DNA of 64,000 nt from Desulfosarcina widdelii (GCF_009688965.1 NZ_AP021875.1:372001-436000), one strand, 5' to 3'; counted from the stretch's first letter, positions 24,170 to 34,800 are shown. Made by a program: numbers and translations. Notes: generated by a model not told the origin, from the letters alone.

Positions 24170-25393
24170 TTGGCTTTTAACGAACTTCAAAAGGGTAATT
24201 TTAACAAAACAATACAAGATGATATATCAACTGTGTCTGTTGTGTTGAAACATTCAAAAAAAATTAAAGTTCTCCACATTATTGATAGCGGTGGCTTATA
24301 CGGTGCGGAAACCATGCTTTTAAATCTTATTGCTGAGCAAAGTTTATTGGGGATTAAAGCTACCATTGCCAGTATAGGTGAAAAGCGTATTAAAGAAAAA
24401 GCAATCGAAAATGAAGCAATAAAACGAGGTTTTGATATAAAAAAATTTAGAATGACACCCGGTTTCAATTTATTAGGAGCTCACAAGATTATAAAGTTTG
24501 CGACACATGAGCACTATGACATCCTTCATTCCCATGGATACAAAGGAAATATTTTATTTGGGTTTATGCCAAATTTGGTAAAAAAAATACCGCTGATTAC
24601 CACAGTGCATGGATATACCAGTAAAAATGCATTTTCAAAAATTAAAATCTACGAAATTTTGGACAGTATGAGCCATCATTTAATCGATCAGGTGGTGTTG
24701 GTTGACCAAAGCATGCTCATGCATCCACTATTGAGAAGACAAAAAAATGTAAACTATAATATTATTCGTAACGGAATTCCAGAAATTACCCCATATGTCC
24801 GTTTATGTAAAAGCGAAGATAAGATCATCGATTTTTGCATGAAAGGTTTTACAATTGGGGCGATCGGCAGGCTTTCACCTGAAAAGGGATTCGATAACCT
24901 AATCGACGCAACTTCTAAACTAATTAAGAAAAGAAATAATATTCAATTGATCATCCTTGGGGAAGGAAAACAAAGGTTTCACCTCGAAAAGAAAGTCTAT
25001 GAATTTGGAATCGATCAACATGTCATGATGCCGGGTTATATCCAGGATGCCAAGCAATATTTACAGTATTTCGATGTTTTCATTTTACCCTCGCATACTG
25101 AGGGTTTGCCGGTAACAATTCTTGAAGCGATGCAAAGCCAGGTCCCAATTGTAGCAACATCCGTCGGTGGAGTAGCTGAAGCACTAGACTATGGGAACGC
25201 AGGAATCCTAATTGACTCTTCCGACTCAAAAAAAATTGCTGATGCTGTTTTGGCAATTATTACACATCCAGAAAAGGCAATGGAACGAATTAAATATGGG
25301 AAAAAGCATGTAAAAAATAAATATTCTATAAGGAAAATGACAAGAAAATATGTGGATGTTTATACCCATTTGTTAAGATCATATGCAGTATAG
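24170..25393 (+). CDS. Glycosyltransferase, family 4 (GT-B)
   Basis: Up to 407 residues; the start is uncertain. The TTG at 24170 opens the frame, but the fold begins at KIKVLHIIDSGGLYGAETML (residue ~30), so a GTG at residue 22 or 25 is possible and no Shine-Dalgarno decides. Motifs: HSHGYKGNILFG, a central IGAIGRLSPEKGFDNLIDA and the donor-binding EGLPVTILEAM (E-x7-E). Retaining GT-B enzymes of this type add sugars from nucleotide donors on the cytoplasmic face. Confidence 0.85.
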   Translation: MAFNELQKGNFNKTIQDDISTVSVVLKHSKKIKVLHIIDSGGLYGAETMLLNLIAEQSLLGIKATIASIGEKRIKEKAIENEAIKRGFDIKKFRMTPGFNLLGAHKIIKFATHEHYDILHSHGYKGNILFGFMPNLVKKIPLITTVHGYTSKNAFSKIKIYEILDSMSHHLIDQVVLVDQSMLMHPLLRRQKNVNYNIIRNGIPEITPYVRLCKSEDKIIDFCMKGFTIGAIGRLSPEKGFDNLIDATSKLIKKRNNIQLIILGEGKQRFHLEKKVYEFGIDQHVMMPGYIQDAKQYLQYFDVFILPSHTEGLPVTILEAMQSQVPIVATSVGGVAEALDYGNAGILIDSSDSKKIADAVLAIITHPEKAMERIKYGKKHVKNKYSIRKMTRKYVDVYTHLLRSYAV

Positions 25394-25432
25394 ATATGCA
25401 CTGAAAAAGATCATCAAAGAGTCGATAATAAC

Positions 25433-26011
25433 ATGCTTAAAATTATCATCAAATTGATTAAATATTTGAAATGGGACCTAAGCACGAAATCTTTTCGATT
25501 TTTCTATTTGAATTTCTTTTTTAAAGATATTCCGGGAAGATTAGGAATGGAAATAAGAAAGCTATTATATGAAAGGTATTTAAGGCATGCTGGAAAAAAT
25601 TTAATGGTATATGAAGGTGTTCATATCAGAAATATTGATAAATTATCTGTAGGTGATAATGTGGCTTTGGGTGTAAATAATTTCATTCAAGCAGCTGGCG
25701 AGGTCGAAATCGGAAATAATGCCATATTCGCTCCGGATGTTAAAATATGGTCAGCAAATCATAAATACGATGATTTGGAAAAGCCAATTTTTGAACAAGG
25801 ATACGATTATAAGAAAGTTGTTATCGGAAACAATGTCTGGATCGCATCAAATGTCTTTATTATGCCTGGCGCAGAATTAGGTGATGGGGTGGTTGTATCA
25901 GCTGGTGCTGTTGTAGGAGCAAAGAAGATCCCACCTTACACGATTCTTGCTGGGAATCCTGCACGAAAAATTGGTTTGCGCAATCGTAAAAAAGAGGCAA
26001 AAGGTAAGTAA
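25433..26011 (+). CDS. Hexapeptide-repeat acyltransferase (WbbJ/WcaF-like)
   Basis: 192 residues. Left-handed beta-helix repeats from about residue 60: NIDKLSVGDNVALGVNNFIQ, VEIGNNAIFAPDVKIWS, then VVIGNNVWIASNVFIMPGAE and VSAGAVVGAKKIPPYTILAG with NPAR. The His in ANHKYD is the likely catalytic base. Predicted to O-acetylate (or otherwise acylate) a sugar of the repeat unit using acyl-CoA. Confidence 0.88.
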   Translation: MLKIIIKLIKYLKWDLSTKSFRFFYLNFFFKDIPGRLGMEIRKLLYERYLRHAGKNLMVYEGVHIRNIDKLSVGDNVALGVNNFIQAAGEVEIGNNAIFAPDVKIWSANHKYDDLEKPIFEQGYDYKKVVIGNNVWIASNVFIMPGAELGDGVVVSAGAVVGAKKIPPYTILAGNPARKIGLRNRKKEAKGK

Positions 26012-26047
26012 AAGTACAAAAAATATTTTGTTTCCGTAATAGAATAA

Positions 26048-27160
26048 ATGGATAAAATTAGGATAGCTTACATCATTGATCAGTTCGGAGTCGGGGGCAC
26101 CGAAGGACAACTAAGCCTTCTCATAGCTTCACTCGATCGTAAACGGTTTAAACCGTCCATTTTTATACTGCGTGGCGATAAGAATCATCCGTTGATACCT
26201 GATAATACACCTGTCTATTTATTGAATATACACCGTCTACTAAGCATAGATGGTTTAAAAAAGATGTATCAAGTCATTCAATTGTTAAGATATGAGAAGA
26301 TTCAGATTGTACAAACCTTCTTTCAGGATTCAACTGTTGTTGGGGTACTGGCGGGTAAAATTGCTCGTGTACAGCAGATTGTAGTATGCATACGCGATAT
26401 GCTTTTCTGGGCATCACCTTTCGTACTATTCATTCAAAAAGTAATGATGAAAATGTCTAACCTGATTCTGGTGAACTCCATATCGGTTAAAGAAACCGTA
26501 GAACCGTTGTTACGAAACGGTCGAGTGAAGGTCATTTACAACGGTATCTATATCGGAGAAGAATTCTCGAAAAATGATAAAGCAAAAAATGAATTAATAA
26601 AAGAGTTTAATTTTACTGATTACCCGATCGTAGTGCTTGTATCGAATTGCAACCGACCGGTTAAACGCATTGATTTGCTAATAGAGAGCATCCCCCTTGT
26701 TGTAGCGAGGATTCCTGCCTATTTTTTGATTGTTGGTGATGGTTGGATGAGATCGAATTTAGAAAAACGTGTAACCGAGCTAAACATAGGAAAATTTGTG
26801 CGATTTGCTGGGAGTAGAAATGATGTTAATAGGATTCTTGCTGGTTCCGATATTGCGTTGAACACGTCGGACTCAGAAGGCTTGTCTAACTCGGTCATGG
26901 AAGCTATGCGGGCAGGTTTAGCAGTCATTGCGAGCAACGTGGGTGGCAACAAGGAACTTGTTAAAAACAACGTCAACGGGTTGCTGTTTACACCCGGCAA
27001 CAAAGATGACCTAAAAGAAAAACTTTTATATCTCCTAAAAGACATGAAGATTGCAGAGCAGTTTGGAAAAAATGGGAAGCACACGATAGAGCAGTATTTT
27101 GATATAAAACTCATCGTACATCAATATAATATATTATATACATCGATAGCAGGAAAATAG
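26048..27160 (+). CDS. Glycosyltransferase, family 4 (GT-B)
   Basis: 370 residues. RIAYIIDQFGVGGTEGQLSL starts the acceptor domain; VRFAGSRNDVNRILAGSDIA and SDSEGLSNSVMEAMRAGLAV form the donor-binding part with E-x7-E. It is 8 bases upstream of the amidotransferase gene, so probably co-transcribed. Confidence 0.88.
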   Translation: MDKIRIAYIIDQFGVGGTEGQLSLLIASLDRKRFKPSIFILRGDKNHPLIPDNTPVYLLNIHRLLSIDGLKKMYQVIQLLRYEKIQIVQTFFQDSTVVGVLAGKIARVQQIVVCIRDMLFWASPFVLFIQKVMMKMSNLILVNSISVKETVEPLLRNGRVKVIYNGIYIGEEFSKNDKAKNELIKEFNFTDYPIVVLVSNCNRPVKRIDLLIESIPLVVARIPAYFLIVGDGWMRSNLEKRVTELNIGKFVRFAGSRNDVNRILAGSDIALNTSDSEGLSNSVMEAMRAGLAVIASNVGGNKELVKNNVNGLLFTPGNKDDLKEKLLYLLKDMKIAEQFGKNGKHTIEQYFDIKLIVHQYNILYTSIAGK

Positions 27161-27168
27161 GTAGCTTC

Positions 27169-29031
27169 ATGTGCGGGATAACCGGAATAATTAATCATGA
27201 TAAGGATATAAGAATTTCTGAGTCGGTGTTAAACAGCATGTGTGCCGCCATGACACACAGGGGGCCAGATGAAGGCGGAGTTTGGACCCATCACAATGTG
27301 GGCATTGGCATGAGGCGGCTTAAAATTATAGATCTGGTTTCGGGATCTCAGCCCATGCATAATGAAGATAAATCTATATGGATAGTCTTTAATGGTGAAA
27401 TCTATAATTTCCAAGAATTAAAAATTGATCTGGAAAAAAGAGGGCATTTCTTTAAGACTAAATCAGATACCGAAACAATTATCCATCTTTATGAAGAATA
27501 TGGACGGGAATGCATTCATTATTTGAGGGGGATGTTTGCGTTTGCTATTTATGATTTGAATAAGGATACGTTGTTTCTTGTAAGAGATCGGTTAGGCATA
27601 AAACCATTATTTTATTTGGACACAGGGACGTCTCTACTTTTTGGATCTGAAATCAAATGCCTGCTCGAGCATCCTGATGTGGAGTGTTCAGTTCACCATC
27701 CTTCCATTATAACTTTTTTTGCTTTTGGGTATGTACCAGATCCGGATACAATGTTTGAAAAAGTAAAGAAACTACCACCCGGGCATATGCTGACCTATCG
27801 GGATGGGTATTCTGATATTCAACAATATTGGAATATCAAGTTCCAGCATAATGAGGTTTATTCAGAAGAATACTATATTGAGCGAATTTTATATCACTTA
27901 GATGAAGCAGTCCGTCTGCGTTTGCTTAGTGATGTCCCACTTGGGGCATTCCTAAGCGGAGGAATAGATTCCAGCATGGTTGTCGCTATGATGGCAAGAA
28001 ATATGGGGACACGTGTCAAAACCTTTTCAATCGGTTTTGAAAACCAGTCCTATAGTGAACTTGAATATGCCCGAGCTGTGTCAACGCTATACGATACAGA
28101 GCATCATGAAGAAATCGTCCGACCTGATGCCGAGGCGATTATCGATGATTTGATACACCAGTTCGATGAACCTTTTGCCGATTCGTCGGCGATACCGACT
28201 TTTTATGTGTCAAAAATGACAAGAAAGCATGTCACGGTTTCCTTATCCGGTGACGGTGGCGATGAACTCTTTGCCGGATATGATCGTTATTTTTCAGGTT
28301 TTATAGAAAGGATGTCTATCTATGTGCCACTCACTTGGAGAAAATTTTTCTTTTTAAACCTGGCATCATGTTTGCCAGAATTTTTCCCCGGTATCAATAC
28401 ATTGCGACACTTGGCATGCAACCCAGACCAAAGATATTTAAGGAGTATTTCCAAAGGTGTGACAACTATTCACAAGGAAGTATTTAGTGACGACTTAAAA
28501 GAAATGCTTACAACTTCGGACCCGAGTTCGGTCATGCTCAAGTACCTTTCAGAGGTTCAACGGCTTGGAATGCTATCAAAAATGCAGTATCTTGATATAA
28601 AGACTTATTTGCCTGGTGATATCCTTACAAAAGTTGATCGTATGAGCATGCTAGTATCACTTGAGGCAAGAGTTCCTTTTTTAGACCATAAACTAGTCGA
28701 GTTTGCCGCCACAATACCGCCGGCTGTTCTAGTTAAGAAAAATGATTCAAAATATCTCCTTAAAAAAGCAGCAGAAAGGCTTTTGCCTGAGAAGGTGATA
28801 TACAGGCCAAAAATGGGGTTTGCAGTACCAATCGCTGAATGGCTTCGTAATGAGTGGGAAGAAATTTCTAAAGACTTAATTTTAAGTGATCAATCAAGTG
28901 TAAGACGTTTTTTTTGTCCAGCTTTTATCAACAGAATTTTCAAGGAACATAAGAGTAGGCGGAGAAACCATGACTACTTAATATGGACGCTAATGGTTTT
29001 AGAGTTGTGGTTTAAAAAATATGCTGATTAG
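27169..29031 (+). CDS. asnB: Asparagine synthase-type amidotransferase (glutamine-hydrolysing)
   Basis: 620 residues. Cys2 in MCGITGIINH is the N-terminal nucleophile of the glutaminase domain (about 1-210, with HRGPDEGG and FNGEIYN). The synthetase domain has SGGIDSSMVVAMMARN as the ATP pyrophosphatase loop and LSGDGGDELFAGYDRY. AsnB-like proteins in exosortase and O-antigen loci are thought to amidate uronic acids or other carboxylates instead of free aspartate. With a nucleotide-sugar dehydrogenase at 4.6 kb, a uronamide product is plausible but inferred. Confidence 0.88.
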   Translation: MCGITGIINHDKDIRISESVLNSMCAAMTHRGPDEGGVWTHHNVGIGMRRLKIIDLVSGSQPMHNEDKSIWIVFNGEIYNFQELKIDLEKRGHFFKTKSDTETIIHLYEEYGRECIHYLRGMFAFAIYDLNKDTLFLVRDRLGIKPLFYLDTGTSLLFGSEIKCLLEHPDVECSVHHPSIITFFAFGYVPDPDTMFEKVKKLPPGHMLTYRDGYSDIQQYWNIKFQHNEVYSEEYYIERILYHLDEAVRLRLLSDVPLGAFLSGGIDSSMVVAMMARNMGTRVKTFSIGFENQSYSELEYARAVSTLYDTEHHEEIVRPDAEAIIDDLIHQFDEPFADSSAIPTFYVSKMTRKHVTVSLSGDGGDELFAGYDRYFSGFIERMSIYVPLTWRKFFFLNLASCLPEFFPGINTLRHLACNPDQRYLRSISKGVTTIHKEVFSDDLKEMLTTSDPSSVMLKYLSEVQRLGMLSKMQYLDIKTYLPGDILTKVDRMSMLVSLEARVPFLDHKLVEFAATIPPAVLVKKNDSKYLLKKAAERLLPEKVIYRPKMGFAVPIAEWLRNEWEEISKDLILSDQSSVRRFFCPAFINRIFKEHKSRRRNHDYLIWTLMVLELWFKKYAD

Positions 29032-29200
29032 AAACTGATCATATTAAATAGCTACCTTTTTTTAGCGTATTTTATAAGATAGGAGCGTGATTCTAATACC
29101 CAAACAAAAGAAGATAATAATATGTTAGCACACAGGCATTGGTCCGGACGGATAACATCCGTCATGTTGGATAGCATTGATTCAATATATAGGTTTAAAA

Positions 29201-30229
29201 ATGAGTAATTATCGAGGTAAAAAAAAACTAAATAAATATCTTAGCGGTATTAATGGCTTAAGAATATTAAAAAAAATAGTATTAAATCCAAAAATTCCAA
29301 ATGATATAAAGTGTAATTTTAAAACCCTAAATGCTGCAGAATTAAAAATTCTGGAAGCAACTTTAAAAAATAATTTTTTTAAGAAAGAAGCAAAAGGATA
29401 TTTATATACTGACGTAGGTAAAAAAGATATTTTAGATCACTTAGAAGGCAGATTAGAAGAAGATCGTAAATTTTCAATTACATGGCTCAATAGCGTTAGG
29501 AAATTAAAAGGCAGAAAAGTCCTTGAAATTGGTTGCGGAACTGGTGCATCGACGGTGGCATTGGCTGAGCAAGGTGCTGTTGTTACAGCTGTTGATATTG
29601 ATCATGACGCACTTACTGTAGCAAAAAAAAGATGCGAAATTTATAGGCTCAAAGTAGATTTCTTAAACTTAAATGTAAAAGAAATAAAAAATAAATTATT
29701 TAAAAATAAATACGATTTTGTAATCTTTTGGGCCTGCCTTGAACATATGACCAATTCTGAAAGAATGATTGCTATGAAAGAAACATGGGAGATGTTACCA
29801 ATAGGTGGCTTATGGTGTGTTACCGACACACCTAATAGGCTGTATTTTTATGATTCACACACATCTCAACTTCCTTTTTTTCATTGGTTACCTGATGATT
29901 TAGCAATAAAATACGCAAACTTTAGTCCAAGGGAAAAATTTAAGAATGCTTTCAGAGATTTCAAACCTAACAGAGATGATATGATAAATTTTTTTAGATG
30001 GGGACGGGGGGTTAGCTTTCATGAGTTTGAAATGACTATGAAACCCTTATCTAAACTAAACATTATTAGTTGCAGGTCTATTTTTCACCGGAGGCAAGGA
30101 ATCCTTTTTTTCTTAAAAAGTATTACTTCGTCAAGTTTTCGATATGAATCATTTCTTAAAAAACGATTTCCGAAAATTCACAGTGGATTTTTTCAACCGT
30201 ACCTGAACTTGATTATTAAAAAAGATTAG
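29201..30229 (+). CDS. Class I SAM-dependent methyltransferase
   Basis: 342 residues from ATG 29201; a TTG at 29177 opens the frame earlier without support. GRKVLEIGCGTGASTVALAE is motif I, followed by VTAVDIDHDALTVAKKR (acidic motif II) and YDFVIFWACLEHMTNSERM. About 110 residues precede the fold. Probably methylates a sugar of the polysaccharide; substrate unknown. 145 bases of gene-free AT-rich sequence precede it. Confidence 0.85.
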   Translation: MSNYRGKKKLNKYLSGINGLRILKKIVLNPKIPNDIKCNFKTLNAAELKILEATLKNNFFKKEAKGYLYTDVGKKDILDHLEGRLEEDRKFSITWLNSVRKLKGRKVLEIGCGTGASTVALAEQGAVVTAVDIDHDALTVAKKRCEIYRLKVDFLNLNVKEIKNKLFKNKYDFVIFWACLEHMTNSERMIAMKETWEMLPIGGLWCVTDTPNRLYFYDSHTSQLPFFHWLPDDLAIKYANFSPREKFKNAFRDFKPNRDDMINFFRWGRGVSFHEFEMTMKPLSKLNIISCRSIFHRRQGILFFLKSITSSSFRYESFLKKRFPKIHSGFFQPYLNLIIKKD

Positions 30230-30353
30230 AGTCTATTTACAATTACTATTCATATAGTTATGATACAAGCAGGTAGGTTTAATTCCTTAAAAAAGAGTAA
30301 TTATACGTATTTTTTGATTCTTATACATCCTAACTTATAGCAATATAAAATTA

Positions 30354-31871
30354 ATGTCAAATAATTTAATCGTTAATTCATTATCAAATGTAGCTTTTGT
30401 ATTTTTAAATATAGCTGTCGTATTTGTTATGACACCCGTCATTTTAGTAAGCTTAGGGAATCATGATTATGGTATTTGGGAAATAATGATGTCAGTAATT
30501 GGATATATGGGGTTACTTCAGTTTGGTATACCTCCGGCTATTGTTCGATATGTTGCGAAATATAGTGCATTGAATGATAAAGTAAAATTAAATAAAATTT
30601 TTAGTACTTCTTTCCTAATTGTTACTTTTACAGGTGTAATATGTTCTGTTTTACTTTTAATCTGGGCGTATATATACCCTGAGGCTATTGCCGAAAAAGG
30701 GGTTTCCGTCAGAAAATATTTTATTTTTTTGATTATAATTTCTGTTAGTGTTACAGTGATGTTTAATCAAATGTTTGTACAAAGTTTTCATGAAGGATTT
30801 CAGCGTTATTTTCTTGTTAGAGCAATCACGGCAATAATCATGATAGCAACTAATATTTTTTTGTATATTATGTTGAAAAACGGTTATGGGCTCATTTTTT
30901 TTGCATTTATAAATACAGCTGCTAATCTTTTAAAAACGCTGATTTATTATTTTCTACTAATGCTACCAAAATTTGGAGGATATTACTTTAAAATAAAAGA
31001 TATAAGCATAAGCACACTGAGAGAATTATACGAATTTGGATTTAAGAGCTTTATGCTTGGTTTAGCTGGTAGTATCAAATTTCAGACCGACTCAATTGTT
31101 ATTGGAATTTTTTTAAATCCTTCAATTGTACCATTTTATATAATACCCGTTAACATGCTTAACAAAGTTAAAACCATTGGAATGTCAATAACCTTGACTT
31201 TTATGCCGCATTTTAGTGTATTAAATGCTAAAGGAGAAGATGATAAAGCAGTTGCTGAATTCTTAGTTTATTCAAAATACATAGTTGGGATTATGACTTG
31301 TATTTTTTTATCTGTTTTTTTTTTAGGGGCACAATTTATCGAGCTATGGATTGGAAGTAAATATAGTAAAGAAGGGCAAGTTATACTGTATATAATCGGG
31401 TTATCTTTTTTGATCTATTTTTTAAATCCTCTTTGCGGAAGAATTCTTACAAGTAAAGGAAAACATGGGATTCTTGCATATTTAGGTATATATGAAGCGT
31501 TGTTGAATCTGTGTTTATCTATAGTTTTAGTAAACAACTTTGGAAAAGAAGGTGTTGCTTTTGCAACTCTAATATCTGCTATTGTGTTTTTCCCAATCAT
31601 ACTTCAAAAAGTCTCGAAATTATTAGGGTTAAATACTTGGCAATATTTGAGGGAAGTTATTATCCCTCAATTATTTCCAGTTTTATTGACAACAATTATC
31701 TATAACTTTTTATATAATTATTTAATTCCAAATAATTATATAAAAATTGGTATTATGACAATAATTTTAGCATTGATATATTTTTTATTATTTATTCGTT
31801 TATCGTGCTCAAAACACGAACGTAATTTCTTTTTTTCAATATTTAGAATCACTGCTGTGCAAAATAAATAG
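30354..31871 (+). CDS. Polysaccharide flippase (Wzx-like, MOP family)
   Basis: 505 residues with about 12-14 hydrophobic segments and the N-terminal pattern SNVAFVFLNIAVVFVMTPVI, then GNHDYGIWEIMMSVIGYMGL, typical of Wzx/RfbX polysaccharide exporters. Proposed to flip lipid-linked repeat units across the inner membrane. Extremely AT-rich. Start ATG at 30354 follows an AT-rich leader without a strong ribosome site. Confidence 0.86.
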   Translation: MSNNLIVNSLSNVAFVFLNIAVVFVMTPVILVSLGNHDYGIWEIMMSVIGYMGLLQFGIPPAIVRYVAKYSALNDKVKLNKIFSTSFLIVTFTGVICSVLLLIWAYIYPEAIAEKGVSVRKYFIFLIIISVSVTVMFNQMFVQSFHEGFQRYFLVRAITAIIMIATNIFLYIMLKNGYGLIFFAFINTAANLLKTLIYYFLLMLPKFGGYYFKIKDISISTLRELYEFGFKSFMLGLAGSIKFQTDSIVIGIFLNPSIVPFYIIPVNMLNKVKTIGMSITLTFMPHFSVLNAKGEDDKAVAEFLVYSKYIVGIMTCIFLSVFFLGAQFIELWIGSKYSKEGQVILYIIGLSFLIYFLNPLCGRILTSKGKHGILAYLGIYEALLNLCLSIVLVNNFGKEGVAFATLISAIVFFPIILQKVSKLLGLNTWQYLREVIIPQLFPVLLTTIIYNFLYNYLIPNNYIKIGIMTIILALIYFLLFIRLSCSKHERNFFFSIFRITAVQNK

Positions 31872-31952
31872 GAATCTGAAGTTGCTCCTTTAATTTAAAA
31901 CAGGTTAATAGAAAAAAACCACTAGACACAGAATTGTGTTCCCATTTTTAAT

Positions 31953-32210
31953 GTTTGAGGCTGCGGTTATGTTTTAGTGAGCTATCGGCGCCAGGTCCGC
32001 GAAGCCGAGAGTATTGTCAATGTTTTGTAGCCCATGATTACTCTTTAACTATCTGTAATGTTTAAACATAAGTATTATGGACGGCATCAAAAAGCAAGAA
32101 AAAAAGGATATAACCCGCTGATATATTCGGTTAAATTGATATTAACGGCACACCTGATGAGGGCGTTGGATTGATCTTGCGCCAAAATTCCTATGGGTTG
32201 TGCAAAGGTC
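31953..32210. repeat. Degenerate mobile-element remnant, copy 1
   Basis: About 250 bp with clear similarity, in the same orientation, to 48263-48528 ('gcggttatgttttagtga', 'gccaggtccgcg', 'gagagtattgtc', 'aaattgatattaac', ATTGATCTTGCGCC, 'caaaggtct'). On the minus strand it would encode a frame-shifted MGYK... start like that of copy 2. It lies in the gap between the flippase and polymerase genes. Confidence 0.65.
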
Positions 32211-32220
32211 TCGACTACTG

Positions 32221-33477
32221 ATGAGAGCCATAGGATTCTATTCTTACATCTTATACAACATAAGTTATTTTTTACATTTAAGTGCTAGAATCTCCGTTTT
32301 AGGCCAAATAAGATTTGATCTCTTGCTTGTTTTATTAATATTTTTTTGCTTGCCCTTTTCGTTAAAAAATAATTGTAAACCTCCACAGATTGAAATAATT
32401 AAATCTTTTAAGATACTTTGTTTTTATATAATTTTTTCACTTCCACTCGTAAAATGGCCGGGATCGGTAATCCGATTTGGTTTTGAAACTTATCTGAAAG
32501 CTATTATTTTCTTCATTTTCACCATTTCTTTTATAACTTCAACAAGAAAATTAAATATATTTCTACATGTCTTTTTAGGTTGTCAGTTATTTAGGATTTT
32601 AGAGCCTTTTTATCTTCATTTAACTGAAGGGTACTGGGGAAGCGCAGCCTATTCGATGACTGGTGGTTCATTAAGCCATCTTAACAGACTTAGTAGTGCA
32701 CCCTATGATGTTCTTAATCCAACACAGTTTGCCGGCCTTATTGTGACTATATTTCCATATTTATATTTTTTAATTTGGGAAGATGCTAATAGAATTTATA
32801 AATTATTTTTTATACTGTTGTGTCCAATAATATTATATGTTTTATTACTAACTGGTGCAAGAAGCGGAGTTATTTGTCTTTTTGTTGTGCTTTTAACAAT
32901 ATTTTTATCTAAAAATGATTGGAAAGTAAATAAGAAAGGCATAATATTTTTTACGATATCAACCATCGTAATTTTTGCAATAATATCTAGTTTATTATCA
33001 CCAGATTTTAAAGAAAGATATCTTTCCATTATTGATTCTAGTGCAAAAGGACATGATACAGCAACAGGTAGGTTGAATGGTTTAAAAAATGGTATAAAAG
33101 ATTTGATACACGTAAGGGCAGTATTAGGTTATGGATTAGGTACATCTGAAGAAGCAAACTATCATACAACAGGAGATACAGGTAGAGATCATTCATTGTA
33201 TTTAGAGGCAATTCAAGAAATTGGAATAGTCGGTTTGATTTTGTTTTTTAAATTAATTCAATCTATTTTTAAATCTCTTGCTAAGGCACGAAAAAAACTT
33301 CAAGAAGAGTTTTTTGAATGCAAATGGATTCTTAACCTTGCGAAAGCTATTCAAGCATGGGCTACAATGTTTTTGGTATATTCAATAATCTGTTTTGGTT
33401 TGAGTAGCTGGGAGTGGTATTTTTTTGCGAGTCTATCTGCATTATGCCAAATCTATTCGGAGAAAAAATTGTGTTAG
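32221..33477 (+). CDS. O-antigen polymerase/ligase-like membrane protein (Wzy-like)
   Basis: 418 residues from ATG 32221; a GTG at 32200 lies within the repeat remnant and is less likely. Ten or more hydrophobic segments, with a long periplasmic loop and VLLLTGARSGVICLFVVLLT resembling the Wzy_C/WaaL signature (LTGSRGG-type). AVLGYGLGTSEEANYHT with GRDHSLYLEAIQEIGIVGLI gives the conserved H-x-x-x-L-E segment. Expected to polymerise repeat units on the periplasmic face. Confidence 0.82.
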   Translation: MRAIGFYSYILYNISYFLHLSARISVLGQIRFDLLLVLLIFFCLPFSLKNNCKPPQIEIIKSFKILCFYIIFSLPLVKWPGSVIRFGFETYLKAIIFFIFTISFITSTRKLNIFLHVFLGCQLFRILEPFYLHLTEGYWGSAAYSMTGGSLSHLNRLSSAPYDVLNPTQFAGLIVTIFPYLYFLIWEDANRIYKLFFILLCPIILYVLLLTGARSGVICLFVVLLTIFLSKNDWKVNKKGIIFFTISTIVIFAIISSLLSPDFKERYLSIIDSSAKGHDTATGRLNGLKNGIKDLIHVRAVLGYGLGTSEEANYHTTGDTGRDHSLYLEAIQEIGIVGLILFFKLIQSIFKSLAKARKKLQEEFFECKWILNLAKAIQAWATMFLVYSIICFGLSSWEWYFFASLSALCQIYSEKKLC

Positions 33478-33725
33478 TTCAACAAACAATTAAAATGAAT
33501 TTAAAAATTATTTCCTTTCTGGGTGGTCATTTGGTGGCATCATTGGTAAAACGATTAACCCAAAAACAAGGACGTTTTTTCAAAATGCCGCGAAAAACCG
33601 GAAAGAAACTTACTATATATTCAAATCAATTCCTTGTGTTTTCGTCAATATTATATCTATTAAAATAGATAATTTTCTCTCACAAAGAGTTAACCGGAAA
33701 GCAATGATACGCAGGTATAGAATAA
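33478..33725. other. Intergenic AT-rich region
   Basis: An 84-codon frame overlapping the polymerase end translates as LGGHLVASLVKRLTQKQGRF followed by FKMPRKTGKK, which might be a remnant of a transposase, but I recognise no family. Nothing else is seen. Confidence 0.4.
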
Positions 33726-34622
33726 ATGGATTATATACAAAAACCTAAAGTCACCATTATTATACCTTGTTATAATAGAGAAAAGTATATTCAAAAAACA
33801 GTTAATAGTGTATTGAATCAGACTTATGAGAATTTTGAAGTTATTTGTATTGATGACGGATGTACTGATAATACAAGAGATATTCTAAATATTTATAGTA
33901 AAAAAATAAAGGTTATAGAACATTTAGGTAGATTGAACAAAGGACAGTCAGCATCAATTAATCTTGGAATTTATAATTCAGATAGTAAATATATATCAAT
34001 TTTAGACAGTGACGATTTGTTTGCCCCATCTAAAATTGAAGAGCAAGTTGAATATTTAGAAGCTAATCCAAAAATTGGATATATGTATTCGAATGGTTAT
34101 GCCATTGATGAAAATGATAATTTACTTTACCCTCTTTTTCCAAATGATTACATTGCTTCAGGAGATCCAGAAACAATATTACTAGAATGTCCTTTAGGCA
34201 CACCATCGGGTTATTTGATACGAAGAAATGTATTTAAAAAAGCAGGAGTTTTTAATGAAAAGCTACGATCTGCACAGGACCATGATATCGCTATTCGAAT
34301 CTCAGAAATATCTGAGATTGGCTACTTAAATAAAATCCATTGGTATAAAAGAGAGCATTCTGACTCTTTGAGTAGTTTACAAGCCGAAAGACGTTGGCGA
34401 TCAGGGTTCTTGATCTTGAAAAATGCAGGTAGAAGATATCCTTATAGCTTTTCTACGAAACGTCGGCGACTAGCCGTATTAAATTTTAGAATGGGACAAT
34501 GCATGCTAGTGAAAAATAAATATTATTTAGCTGTTTTACATTTTTTAATCTCTGGATTACTTGATCCAATGAGAGCAATTAAAGTAATCATAAAAAAGGA
34601 AAATATAGGAGGGTATAATTGA
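33726..34622 (+). CDS. Glycosyltransferase, family 2
   Basis: 298 residues. KVTIIIPCYNREKYIQKTVN, VICIDDGCTDNTRDI, ISILDSDDLFAPSKI (the D-x-D metal site) and RSAQDHDIAIRISE (the ED/QD catalytic-loop region) define a GT-A enzyme. No membrane segments. Inverting transfer to a lipid-linked intermediate is expected. Confidence 0.88.
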   Translation: MDYIQKPKVTIIIPCYNREKYIQKTVNSVLNQTYENFEVICIDDGCTDNTRDILNIYSKKIKVIEHLGRLNKGQSASINLGIYNSDSKYISILDSDDLFAPSKIEEQVEYLEANPKIGYMYSNGYAIDENDNLLYPLFPNDYIASGDPETILLECPLGTPSGYLIRRNVFKKAGVFNEKLRSAQDHDIAIRISEISEIGYLNKIHWYKREHSDSLSSLQAERRWRSGFLILKNAGRRYPYSFSTKRRRLAVLNFRMGQCMLVKNKYYLAVLHFLISGLLDPMRAIKVIIKKENIGGYN

Positions 34623-34800
34623 CGGACCCGTAATAACTCACACCGCCATTTCAAAGGAATTATTGGCGTCCTGACTAGTTTTGGGAAAAACCGATTCAAA
34701 ATCTTCTATTTGAACTTGCATGGACTTATCGGTTTACTTTTAACCGGGGCAACTTTTTTGGTGAAATTCACACTTAAAAATTAAATCAATTGGTGGTAGT
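34623..34800. other. Intergenic region, no gene recognised
   Basis: An open stretch would read HRHFKGIIGVLTSFGKNRFK and a hydrophobic tail, without an in-frame start that I would support. Possibly a remnant. Confidence 0.35.
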